64,000 nt of DNA from assembly GCA_017509605.1 (NCBI GenBank), contig JAFWPH010000042.1, positions 40,513 to 104,512 of the forward strand, given 5' to 3'. The translations under genes and the position numbers were made by a program. The DNA is from Bacteroidaceae bacterium. GTDB lineage: Bacteria; Bacteroidota; Bacteroidia; Bacteroidales; Bacteroidaceae. Within the stretch, counting starts at the first letter, position 1. Each line of letters begins with the position of its first letter. Shown here one piece after another: positions 8,764 to 16,786 of this stretch. The notes below the pieces were generated by a model that did not search any database, was not told the origin of the DNA, and saw nothing but the letters and a program-made list of their open reading frames with translations.

Positions 8764-9708
8764 ATGAAGTTTTCAATATTAATTCCTGCATATAAAGAAA
8801 AATATTTTAACGATTGTCTTGAAAGTGTATTCGCCTTAGATTATGAGGATTATGAGGTAATCGTTTTGAACGACGCTTCACCCGAAGATCTTGATAGCAT
8901 AGTTGAATCTTATTCTGACAATCCCAGGTTGAGATATTTTAAAAACAATAATAATATCGGAATACTTAACCTTGTGGATAATTGGAACAAGTGTCTTAGT
9001 CTCGCCAAAGGCGACTATGTCATTTGTATAGGTGATGATGATAGATTGTTGCCCTGTTGTTTGAGTGAATATGACAAACTTATTCATCTGTTTCCTCAAT
9101 TAGCTGTTTATCATGGATGGTCAGAAATCATAGACGAGAAAGGGCAGTTTTACGATTATCAAATGCCACGTCCTCTTATCGTATCAGCCTATACTATGAT
9201 GATGCAGGTTTGGAGGGAAGGTGGTGGTAGGCAATGGATAGGTGATTTTTGTTTCAAGACACAAGAATTGCGTGAACAAGGTGGTTTCTATAAACTTCCC
9301 ATGGCCTGGGGGAGTGACCGTATTTCAGCAGTAAGGGCAGCCGCAAAAGGTGGTGTAGCCAACACACAAGTACCCGTCTTCCAATACAGAATTACTAAAA
9401 GCAGATTATCATCATCCAATAATGCCAAGATAAAGATTGAAGCCCGTTATCTGTCAATTAAGTGGTATGAAGAGTTCCTTTCCCATCCTGTAGACAATGC
9501 AATCGATGAGAAGATGCGAAAACTGGCAAAATGGACCATGCATTCTGCTATGAAATCAGCCTCTCTTGATAACATTGTTGAAGATATGCTTGCCAACGGC
9601 TGCTTTAGAAGTTATTATTATTGGTGGAGCAAACGAACAAAATACGACCTGAAAAGAAGAGACTTTATAAAGGTATTTGTTCTATACTTAAAATCCAAGT
9701 TATTTTAG
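8764..9708 (+). CDS. Glycosyltransferase family 2
   Basis: 314 residues from ATG 8764 (MKFSILIPAYKEKYF), chosen because the GT-A fold begins at once; the longer frame from 8746 adds six unlikely residues. The nucleotide-binding start is SILIPAYK, followed by VIVLNDASPE and the metal-binding DXD-like VICIGDDDRLLP. A later WGSDRISAVRAAA may carry the catalytic base. It has no membrane segment and is predicted to add a sugar to a surface glycan from the cytoplasmic side. It is more AT-rich than its neighbours and stands alone between core genes, which suggests acquisition; donor and acceptor cannot be inferred. Confidence 0.85.
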   Translation: MKFSILIPAYKEKYFNDCLESVFALDYEDYEVIVLNDASPEDLDSIVESYSDNPRLRYFKNNNNIGILNLVDNWNKCLSLAKGDYVICIGDDDRLLPCCLSEYDKLIHLFPQLAVYHGWSEIIDEKGQFYDYQMPRPLIVSAYTMMMQVWREGGGRQWIGDFCFKTQELREQGGFYKLPMAWGSDRISAVRAAAKGGVANTQVPVFQYRITKSRLSSSNNAKIKIEARYLSIKWYEEFLSHPVDNAIDEKMRKLAKWTMHSAMKSASLDNIVEDMLANGCFRSYYYWWSKRTKYDLKRRDFIKVFVLYLKSKLF

Positions 9709-9790
9709 TTTATTTCTTATAGTTTAGGCTATTAAATAATATTTAACAGAAAAATAACTTAAAATATTTCTTTTATGTTATAGAAAGGTA

Positions 9791-9798
9791 TAATTTTG
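9791..9798 (+). promoter_or_regulatory. Predicted promoter (-7 box) for the heptad-repeat lipoprotein
   Basis: TAATTTTG, with a near-consensus TTTC at 9767-9770, 20 bp upstream. The leader to ATG 9845 is about 40 nt. Confidence 0.5.
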
Positions 9799-9844
9799 GC
9801 GCGAATTTCAAACAAAGATGTTCAACCTTTTAAAGTTTCAAAGT

Positions 9845-10408
9845 ATGAAGAAAATTTTGGTATGTGCATTGGCAGCTGTTGCACTGACATTCACAAGCTG
9901 TGACCAAACGAAGAAAGCACCCGCTCCTACAGAGGGAACAGAGGTAGTTGAGGCCCCTGACTTCACCAGCGCGCTGAAGGACGCTCTTGACAAGAAGGAC
10001 GCCGCCAGCATCCAGACCGCTATCGAAGCCGCTCAGGCAGAAATCGACAAACTTCAGGCCAGTGGCAAGCTCGACCAGGCCAAGGAAGCCCTCAAGAGCC
10101 TCCAGGCATGGCTGACAGAGAACGCTGAGACCGTGAAGAGTGTGGTTGGCGACAACGCCGTTGTAGCTGGACTGCTCGACAAGGTAAGCGCCATTAATGT
10201 TGACTCCATCGCCGTTCCCGCAGCTGTGGCTGACGCCGCCGAGACAGTAGAAGATGTCAAGGCTAAGGCTGCAGAGGTTCAGGAAGCCGTTGAGGATGTA
10301 AAGGCCGCCGCTGAAGACGTGAAAGCCGCCGCTGAGGACGTGAAAGAGGCAGCAAAGGACGCCAAAGACAAAGTTGACGCCGCAAAAGACCTGCTCAAGA
10401 AGAATTAA
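9845..10408 (+). CDS. Alanine-rich coiled-coil lipoprotein of unknown function
   Basis: 187 residues from ATG 9845 (MKKILVCALAAVALTFTSC, lipidation Cys at 19); the frame from 9818 only adds residues before the signal. The mature part is almost wholly helical and rich in Ala, Lys, Asp and Glu. Near the end a 7-residue unit recurs (AAEDVKA, AAEDVKE, AAKDAKD), encoded by two nearly identical 21-bp repeats at 10304-10345. The pattern resembles LEA-like or apolipoprotein-like amphipathic helices. It is a single-gene unit with its own promoter and terminator. No known family recognised; it may be an abundant envelope lipoprotein. Confidence 0.8.
   Translation: MKKILVCALAAVALTFTSCDQTKKAPAPTEGTEVVEAPDFTSALKDALDKKDAASIQTAIEAAQAEIDKLQASGKLDQAKEALKSLQAWLTENAETVKSVVGDNAVVAGLLDKVSAINVDSIAVPAAVADAAETVEDVKAKAAEVQEAVEDVKAAAEDVKAAAEDVKEAAKDAKDKVDAAKDLLKKN
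10304..10345 (+). repeat. Two tandem 21-bp in-frame repeats
   Basis: Units 10304-10324 and 10325-10345 differ at one base and encode AAEDVK-type heptads of the coiled-coil lipoprotein. Confidence 0.85.
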
Positions 10409-10429
10409 AATCGTCACACTTATAAAAAA

Positions 10430-10464
10430 ATGGGGCATTCCTGCGAGAATGCCCCATTTTTTTT
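10430..10464 (+). terminator. Rho-independent terminator
   Basis: An 11-bp perfect stem (10430-10440 with 10447-10457), 6-nt loop, then T8. It ends the lipoprotein transcript; the next promoter box (10466-10473) abuts it. Confidence 0.92.
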
Positions 10465-10465
10465 G

Positions 10466-10473
10466 TAATTTTG
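10466..10473 (+). promoter_or_regulatory. Predicted -7 box for the PurF-like gene
   Basis: TAATTTTG directly after the preceding terminator. The leader to ATG 10587 is about 105 nt, without an ORF or recognised riboswitch. Confidence 0.4.
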
Positions 10474-10586
10474 CAGCGGATTTCGGAGACTTCATCCCAT
10501 CTGAATACTGGGAGCCCTCAGAAACCGCCGCAATCCCAGACATAGTGCAAGCAATGTAATTATCGCATAATACAGACATCTTTCCC

Positions 10587-11996
10587 ATGGGAGGTTTTTT
10601 TGGTACAGTTTCTAAAAAAGGGTGTGTGACCGACCTTTTCTACGGCACGGACTATCACTCTCATCTTGGCACGCGCCGTTGCGGTCTTGCCACTTTCGAC
10701 AAACAACAAGACAAGTTCTTCCGTTCGATCCACAACTTAGAGAACGCTTATTTCAGGTCGATATTTGAGTCCGACCTCGACAAGTTCACGGGCAACTCCG
10801 GCATAGGAATCATCAGCGACACCGACCCTCAACCCATCATCTTCAACAGTCACTTAGGTCGCTTCGCCATCGTTACCGTTGCACATATCTGCAACCTACA
10901 AGCCATCGCCAACCGCTTGTTAGCAGACAACCACCACTTCGCCGAGCTGAGCAGCGGCAATATCAACCAAACAGAACTCATCGCCCTCCTGATCACTGAA
11001 GGAAAGGATTTCGTGGAAGGCATCACTAATGTGTTCAAACAGATAGAAGGGTCCTGCTCGATGCTCATCCTCACCGAGGAAGGCATCATCGCTGCACGCG
11101 ACAAATTGGGACGCACGCCCATCATCATCGGCAAGAAGGAGGACTGCTTCGCTGTCTGCAGTGAGTCAACCTGTTTGCCCAACCTCGACTACGAGGTGGA
11201 TCACTACGTTGGACCGGGTGAGATTGTCAAGATTACAGATAAGGGTGTCCTCCAGATGAAGGCTCCTGAGTCTGAGATGCAGATCTGTTCCTTCCTGTGG
11301 GTTTATTATGGCTTCCCCACCTCATCCTACGAAGGTATCAATGTAGAGGAGGTACGTTTCAAGATCGGCATGAAGATGGGCATGCAGGACGACAGCGAGG
11401 TGGACTGCGCGTGCGGCATCCCTGACAGCGGCACGGGCATGGCCTTGGGCTACGCTGAAGGCAAAGGGGTGCCTTACCACCGCGCCATCGCCAAATACAC
11501 ACCGACATGGCCACGCAGTTTCACACCGAGCAGGCAAGAACTTCGTAACCTGGTGGCTAAGATGAAACTCATTCCCAACCGTTCGATGCTCAACGACAAA
11601 CGCATGCTCTTCTGCGACGACTCTATCGTACGTGGCACACAGCTACGCGACAACGTCAGCGAGTTCTTCGCCTACGGTGCCAGAGAGGTTCATGTGCGCA
11701 TCGCCTGCCCTCCGCTCATCTACGGATGCAAATACATCGGATTCACCAACTCCAAGAGCGACATGGAACTCATCACACGCCGCATCATCCAAGACTTGGA
11801 AGGCAGCCCCGACAGCAACCTCGACAAGTACGCCACAACAGACACACCCGAATATGAGCGTCTGGTGGAGGAGATTCGACGTCGCTTCGGACTCACATCC
11901 TTGAAGTTCACGAAGATAGAAGATTTGATTGATGCCATAGGACTGCCTAAGTGCAAGGTCTGCACACATTGCTTTGACGGCAGCAGCAGGTTTTAG
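10587..11996 (+). CDS. Amidophosphoribosyltransferase-like protein lacking the glutaminase Cys
   Basis: 469 residues. The fold follows PurF: an N-terminal Ntn-hydrolase-like half, then a phosphoribosyltransferase half with the PRPP motif MLFCDDSIVRGTQL at about 339-352. Cysteines that fit the Fe-S ligands of Bacillus-type PurF are present in ICSFLWVYYG, GCKYIGF and CKVCTHCFDG. The N-terminus is MGGFFGTVSK, however, where active PurF has Met-Cys-Gly with the Cys as glutaminase nucleophile. It may therefore use free ammonia, work with another glutaminase, or have a different role. A similar Gly-start paralogue is, as I recall, common in Bacteroides. It stands alone with its own promoter box and terminator. 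Confidence 0.82.
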   Translation: MGGFFGTVSKKGCVTDLFYGTDYHSHLGTRRCGLATFDKQQDKFFRSIHNLENAYFRSIFESDLDKFTGNSGIGIISDTDPQPIIFNSHLGRFAIVTVAHICNLQAIANRLLADNHHFAELSSGNINQTELIALLITEGKDFVEGITNVFKQIEGSCSMLILTEEGIIAARDKLGRTPIIIGKKEDCFAVCSESTCLPNLDYEVDHYVGPGEIVKITDKGVLQMKAPESEMQICSFLWVYYGFPTSSYEGINVEEVRFKIGMKMGMQDDSEVDCACGIPDSGTGMALGYAEGKGVPYHRAIAKYTPTWPRSFTPSRQELRNLVAKMKLIPNRSMLNDKRMLFCDDSIVRGTQLRDNVSEFFAYGAREVHVRIACPPLIYGCKYIGFTNSKSDMELITRRIIQDLEGSPDSNLDKYATTDTPEYERLVEEIRRRFGLTSLKFTKIEDLIDAIGLPKCKVCTHCFDGSSRF

Positions 11997-12041
11997 GACT
12001 TATATTTTATCGCGGGCTGGTAGCCTTTATACACTATGGGG

Positions 12042-12070
12042 AGTCGGTGCTTGCACCGACTTTTCTTTTT
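12042..12070 (+). terminator. Rho-independent terminator
   Basis: A 9-bp stem AGTCGGTGC/GCACCGACT (12042-12050 with 12053-12061) with a very short loop, followed by a T-rich run. It lies about 45 bp after the PurF-like gene. Confidence 0.85.
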
Positions 12071-12161
12071 GTTCCAAATATGAGAACAAACCATAAAGTG
12101 ATGTTTTTAACTAAACAAAGATTTCAGGATTAAAAGGATTATTCGTAGCCAACGAGGTTTG

Positions 12162-13181
12162 TTAAGACCACTTATGGAATAGATAATAGTCAATAAAGAG
12201 TTTAAGTGAATATAACTTGGGAAAAGTCTCGTAGAGAGGATATGTTATTTTTTTGCCGAGAGGAACGTACTTGTTAGCAAGAAACTCCTTAAGAGTTTTC
12301 TTTCTCAAGTCTTTCACTACTTGCTGTGCGTAGCGGTACTCCTCACAGTTCTCAGTACAATGTTGCTTGACGATATATCTGGAATGAAGCAGTCTGTAAT
12401 GCAGGTACCACAAGTTCAAGCCACGCGCGTATGAGTTGTCTTTAGGCAGTATGTGCTCGTTGATATAATAAAGCGTATAACACCTATCCACATATTTCTT
12501 ACCGATCTTATCCAATTGAGCCATCATTGATTGTTGATGGCGTCTATACCCATATAACTGGGCATCAGTGTATTGGATGGCACGGCAACGATTGATGATG
12601 ACCTCTGTGTTGAACACATTATCCTCACTGATGATATTCCTGAACCTGATGTCACCAACCAATTCTCTGGGATACAACTTTCCCCAGACTGTGGAAGGAT
12701 AGGCAATCTCACGTGGAAGAATGTACATGCTTCGGACGAAAGTGGCATTTTCGAAATTGTGCACATTTAATACATCTGTATCACTGTAGGCAAACTCTTG
12801 GCCATCATGGAACTCAAACGCATCGCAACAGGCAATAGTGTCCTCTTCACCTGAATGTATGACTACCAGTGTCTCTACCAAACGAGGAGAGATCAAATCA
12901 TCACCATCCAAAAACATCAGATAGTCTCCATGGCTTGCATCGATTCCCTGATTCCTGGCATTCGACACACCTGAGTTATTCAAGTGTATGACAGTCACGC
13001 GGGAGTCCCTTTTCGCATATTCATCACAGATCAACTCACTATCATCAGTCGAACCATCATCCACCAGAATGACCTCAAGATTACAGTATGTTTGACGGAT
13101 AACAGAATCCAAACATTCCCGAAGATAGTGCTCCTGATTATAGGCGGTTACAATTAAACTGACCAAAGCTTCTTTCTCCAT
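12162..13181 (-). CDS. Glycosyltransferase family 2
   Basis: 339 residues from ATG 13179-13181 (MEKEALVSLIVTAYNQEHY). The longer frame to 13232 adds 17 residues before the conserved GT-A start. Motifs: VILVDDGSTDDS, YLMFLDGDDLIS (DXD) and a mid-protein WGKLYPRELV typical of WaaE/EpsJ-like GT2 enzymes. The C-terminus is basic (KDLRKKTLKEF). It is probably cytoplasmic and membrane-associated, adding a sugar in surface polysaccharide synthesis. It is divergent from another GT2 gene that starts about 200 bp away; the two share fold and motifs but are not close copies. Confidence 0.87.
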   Translation of the reverse strand: MEKEALVSLIVTAYNQEHYLRECLDSVIRQTYCNLEVILVDDGSTDDSELICDEYAKRDSRVTVIHLNNSGVSNARNQGIDASHGDYLMFLDGDDLISPRLVETLVVIHSGEEDTIACCDAFEFHDGQEFAYSDTDVLNVHNFENATFVRSMYILPREIAYPSTVWGKLYPRELVGDIRFRNIISEDNVFNTEVIINRCRAIQYTDAQLYGYRRHQQSMMAQLDKIGKKYVDRCYTLYYINEHILPKDNSYARGLNLWYLHYRLLHSRYIVKQHCTENCEEYRYAQQVVKDLRKKTLKEFLANKYVPLGKKITYPLYETFPKLYSLKLFIDYYLFHKWS

Positions 13182-13316
13182 TATTCGACTTGCTATAGAT
13201 ATCAATTTATCACGAAAAGATGTACATATCAAGCAAAAGTACTCTTTTTTTCTAATATATACTACATAATATTCATATAAAAAGGCTAAAGGGAAACAAA
13301 TCCAAAATTAAAATAC

Positions 13317-13324
13317 TAAATTTG
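13317..13324 (+). promoter_or_regulatory. Predicted -7 box for the second GT2 gene
   Basis: TAAATTTG upstream of both candidate starts (TTG 13348 and ATG 13399); it does not decide between them. Confidence 0.4.
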
Positions 13325-13398
13325 CATTGTATTTGTAGAGAAACGAATTGGCATTACACGACTCGATTATTCAGTTAGTGGAACAGCAAATACTTCAA

Positions 13399-14430
13399 AT
13401 GGAAAAGCAGATGACAGCAGAGAAAAACATCGACCATGATACGTTCTTGGTGTCCGTTCTGATTCCCGCATACAATGTGGAGAAATATATAGAACGGTGT
13501 ATTAACTCTGTTGTCAATCAGAACTATTCCCCTCTCGAATGTGTCATAGTCGATGACGGTTCATCAGATGGCACACCCGACAGAATCAGAACGTTCCTGC
13601 AAGACTACAAAGGGGATGTGTCATTCACTTTCATCCAACAGGAGAAGAATCTTGGAGTCGCATCCACTCGCAATCAACTCGTCGAAACAGCCAAGGGAGA
13701 TTATGTGTTCTTCCTCGACAGCGACGACGAGATCATCCCTGAGTGCATCAACCTGATGATGGCTTGCGTGAAAGTCCATCCCGAAATTGAGGTAGTCCAA
13801 GGATTTATCGAGTCCATACCCGATAACGCCATTTACCACTGGGACCGTTATAAGGACATTGAATACATGGACGACAACAACTGGATGAGACGGGATTTCT
13901 TCAAGAATGTTGATTACTTCCCCTGTCAAGTGTGGAACAAACTCATCGCCTCTTCCTTTATCAAGACGTACGGCCTACATTTCAAACCAGGCATCATCCA
14001 CGAAGACCACGACTGGATGATCCATGCTGCAAGGAAACTGAGCAAGTTCTCGTTCGTCCATTACCACACCTACATCCACCATTACAGGGACAATTCCATC
14101 ATGATGACCAACAACAACTACAGCCAATACAGCAACGACAGTTGGGCCATTATTCTGAACGATGCTTTGAGCACCATAGACGAACCATTTCCCATCCATC
14201 AGCTCAACAAACTCTGCACAGAGTTCCTTTATCGTTATCATCTTGACAGAGAACGCTATAATGAAGTGAGACAAACATTGCTTCACGCGATGTGCAAGTA
14301 TCGGCTCTACCTTGGTGCAATCTTGGTCCTACTTTTCACCCTCTTCTTCAAGAACAAAGGCAATTGGCGTTGCAAGACATTCATTACAAAATATTTATCG
14401 GATAAAGCGAAGAAAGAAAGAATACCCTAA
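13399..14430 (+). CDS. Glycosyltransferase family 2 with C-terminal hydrophobic segment
   Basis: 343 residues from ATG 13399 (MEKQMTAEKNIDHD). An in-frame TTG at 13348 would add 17 residues and is possible given the -7 box at 13317-13324. GT-A motifs: VSVLIPAYNVEKYIERC, CVIVDDGSSDGTP, YVFFLDSDDEIIP (DXD) and VWNKLIASSFI. A short hydrophobic stretch near the end (LGAILVLLFTLFF) suggests membrane anchoring. Likely role is transfer of a sugar to a lipid-linked or LPS acceptor. It ends before a perfect palindromic terminator shared with the convergent LruC gene. Confidence 0.85.
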   Translation: MEKQMTAEKNIDHDTFLVSVLIPAYNVEKYIERCINSVVNQNYSPLECVIVDDGSSDGTPDRIRTFLQDYKGDVSFTFIQQEKNLGVASTRNQLVETAKGDYVFFLDSDDEIIPECINLMMACVKVHPEIEVVQGFIESIPDNAIYHWDRYKDIEYMDDNNWMRRDFFKNVDYFPCQVWNKLIASSFIKTYGLHFKPGIIHEDHDWMIHAARKLSKFSFVHYHTYIHHYRDNSIMMTNNNYSQYSNDSWAIILNDALSTIDEPFPIHQLNKLCTEFLYRYHLDRERYNEVRQTLLHAMCKYRLYLGAILVLLFTLFFKNKGNWRCKTFITKYLSDKAKKERIP

Positions 14431-14514
14431 CCTATCCCTTGTCAGGAAGTGGAGTCTGAAGAGAATTATATTTACCCACAAGGATTGTATTATTATAATT
14501 GTGTATGATATAAA

Positions 14515-14554
14515 AAATAGAAAAGGTGTGCCAATTGGCACACCTTTTCTATTT
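14515..14554. terminator. Perfect 40-bp palindromic bidirectional terminator
   Basis: A fully self-complementary 40-bp sequence centred on 14534/14535 (core GGTGTGCCAATTGGCACACC, flanked by AAAA and TTTT). It lies between convergent GT2 and LruC genes. Confidence 0.9.
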
Positions 14555-14566
14555 GGAATCAAAAAT

Positions 14567-16507
14567 TTATTCGATAGGATACAGCTTGCTTGATACACCA
14601 GTCTGCAACCAGTCGAAATTGGTTGGATCGGCAATCCAATCCTGAATGTCAGGATAAGCTTCAGTAACATCTACGCACTCGATTGGCCACTGCCAGTATG
14701 TGAATGCGGGTTTAGTCACGTTAGCACCTTCCTCCCATTCCTGAGTTTCTTCATTCCAAGAGCCAGGATACTTGGTCCAAGTAGTACCGATCACGATAGC
14801 CTGCGGAGTACCATCCTCACCCTTGGCGTCGATTCTCTTCTGGGTTGGGTCAGCCTCAAAATTACCCTCAACAATGAGGTAGAATGGGATACCATCTTCA
14901 GCAATCAAGAAGTCCTCATCAAGAGGTACATAAGTAACAAGTGGCTCGCAAGTAGCACCTACAAGTTTGCCAACCTTAACACCCTCAGGAATGGTGTTCA
15001 CAACTGTGGTTACATCCACACCAAATTGCTCGTGAATCTCTCCACCAAAGATAGAATAACCGTCTGCAGCACCGCGTACTTTTACTAGCGGTTCCCAATT
15101 TGGACCATCATAGTAAACCTCAACTGGGAGTGTACCACCTGCTGCAACACACTTCACCTCAGCACCTTCATAACCAGAAACATAGTCAATCTCGAGCACT
15201 ACGTCGTTGAAGTCGAAGTCGAATGTGCCACCAAGGTCCTCAAATGCGATGAAGTACTTAGCTGGTTTCTCAAGATTAATAGTGGTAGCCTGAGTAGCCT
15301 CAGTGAAGAGAACAATGTCGTTCATATCATAGTCTGGATTATAGTCTGCATTCAGCTTGTCCTCAATACCAACAAGACCGAATGTACGAGTAGTAGTGAT
15401 CTCTTGATCTTCAACAATTTCAGTTGTTTCAATCTTACCACTTGCATACACAGCAACCTGAGCATTTGCAACAGTATTTTCTGCGTTCAATTCATGGATT
15501 GAATAATAAGTCTCACCATACATCAATTCAACCTGATTGTCTCCGTAAGGTTCGTTAGAAACAGTGATACCAACAACGAGATCCTCAAAATTATCTTCAT
15601 ATCCTTCAGGAACATTCACGACATAAGCCTGAGAATACATGAATTGATTTTCACTCAGCTGAACACCAGTAGCATCTTTAGCTTGTTTTGGATAAACATC
15701 AGAGAGTTGAGTATCTGAACCTCTCCACAAAAAGTCTACTGTAATTGAGTTTTCAATCAGTGAACCACCACCAACGATCTCACCTGTAGCTGTATTATAG
15801 ACGAAATAACCGATGTGATCCTCAAGGGCTTCATTCTGGAAGATTGGATAGAAAACAACTTGACCTTCCTCATTGAAGAAGAAGAAAGCGTCTGCACCAG
15901 CTGTACGATGATCTTTACCCTCTTCGAAGAGACCTTTAATATTAGTCAGAGCTGTGGGAAGATTGTCATAGAATAATTTCGAGAACTGAGCGTAGTTGTC
16001 TTTCTCACCTTGCAAATTTGCAACATCCACACTAAGGTTGAAAGTGCCATCAATAGCATCAGCAGGAGCTGAGCCACCTTCGTCGAACTTAGCCACAACC
16101 TTGTTGTTCTTGATGCCGCAGTTAGTCACCATGCTTACACCATTTCTCTCAGCTGTGAAGAAAAGACGGTCAGCATTTCCTGGGCAGTTCACCTTCTTGC
16201 TGATAGTTGAACCAGCGCTGAGGTTTTCGAACTTACCTACCATCTGAGCACCAGAATTGGCTGATGGATAGCCATCATACACGCGGAGAGTGTAGTTGCC
16301 CTTACCCTGAGGAATCTGAGCAATCACATCCACAGTCTTCACTGTGTTGAAATTGGTCTCACCGAACTTTGCCTTGAAAGCAGAAGCATAGTCAGCAGCG
16401 ATGTCCTTCTTGTTTGGCTCGGGGGTCAAAGCATCTTCATTCGAGCAGCTTGTGAACAATGAAGTTCCAAGAGCTCCCAAAACAGCAAAAAATAGAATTT
16501 TTTTCAT
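14567..16507 (-). CDS. LruC-domain (DUF4842-type) surface lipoprotein
   Basis: 646 residues with a lipoprotein signal (MKKILFFAVLGALGTSLFTSC). The central and C-terminal part carries the LruC/DUF4842 hallmarks: YDMNDIVLF and, about 30 residues later, FDFDFNDVVLEIDY, then a long beta-rich C-terminus that ends near the stop. An N-terminal part of about 130 residues contains GNYTLRVYDGYPS and looks like a beta-sandwich. Proteins of this kind are exported; I know no defined activity. Monocistronic, with its own promoter and a shared terminator. LruC assignment is by motif recall. Confidence 0.75.
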   Translation of the reverse strand: MKKILFFAVLGALGTSLFTSCSNEDALTPEPNKKDIAADYASAFKAKFGETNFNTVKTVDVIAQIPQGKGNYTLRVYDGYPSANSGAQMVGKFENLSAGSTISKKVNCPGNADRLFFTAERNGVSMVTNCGIKNNKVVAKFDEGGSAPADAIDGTFNLSVDVANLQGEKDNYAQFSKLFYDNLPTALTNIKGLFEEGKDHRTAGADAFFFFNEEGQVVFYPIFQNEALEDHIGYFVYNTATGEIVGGGSLIENSITVDFLWRGSDTQLSDVYPKQAKDATGVQLSENQFMYSQAYVVNVPEGYEDNFEDLVVGITVSNEPYGDNQVELMYGETYYSIHELNAENTVANAQVAVYASGKIETTEIVEDQEITTTRTFGLVGIEDKLNADYNPDYDMNDIVLFTEATQATTINLEKPAKYFIAFEDLGGTFDFDFNDVVLEIDYVSGYEGAEVKCVAAGGTLPVEVYYDGPNWEPLVKVRGAADGYSIFGGEIHEQFGVDVTTVVNTIPEGVKVGKLVGATCEPLVTYVPLDEDFLIAEDGIPFYLIVEGNFEADPTQKRIDAKGEDGTPQAIVIGTTWTKYPGSWNEETQEWEEGANVTKPAFTYWQWPIECVDVTEAYPDIQDWIADPTNFDWLQTGVSSKLYPIE

Positions 16508-16646
16508 GTTTTTGATGATTAAAAAGTTGATAATATAAAATGATAAATCTCTATGTTCTTGATATCTAAACCGTTACACTAATACGTTTTTTAATGTGCT
16601 TTATTTCTTTTTGATTATTTACCGTATTCATCCACATAAATCTTTG

Positions 16647-16673
16647 CAAAGGTAATATAAAAAGTGATAAAGT
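16647..16673 (-). promoter_or_regulatory. Predicted -7 box for the LruC gene
   Basis: Minus strand TACCTTTG (16647-16654) with TTG 19 bp upstream, just beyond 16673. The leader is about 140 nt, within a 279-bp AT-rich gap that holds nothing else I can identify. Confidence 0.5.
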
Positions 16674-16786
16674 CAACGAAAATATATGACAAGATTTTAG
16701 ATAATTAACATTTTTTAATATTTACACATTTGTTCACCTGTTGTATTGCCCTAAGTAAAGATAAAGGAATTGAAGTGAAAAATGGT

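Noticed and set aside
9830..10588. 252-codon minus frame opposite the heptad lipoprotein
   Set aside because: It is the mirror of a repetitive, GC-rich coding region and runs through a clear terminator and promoter of the + strand genes.
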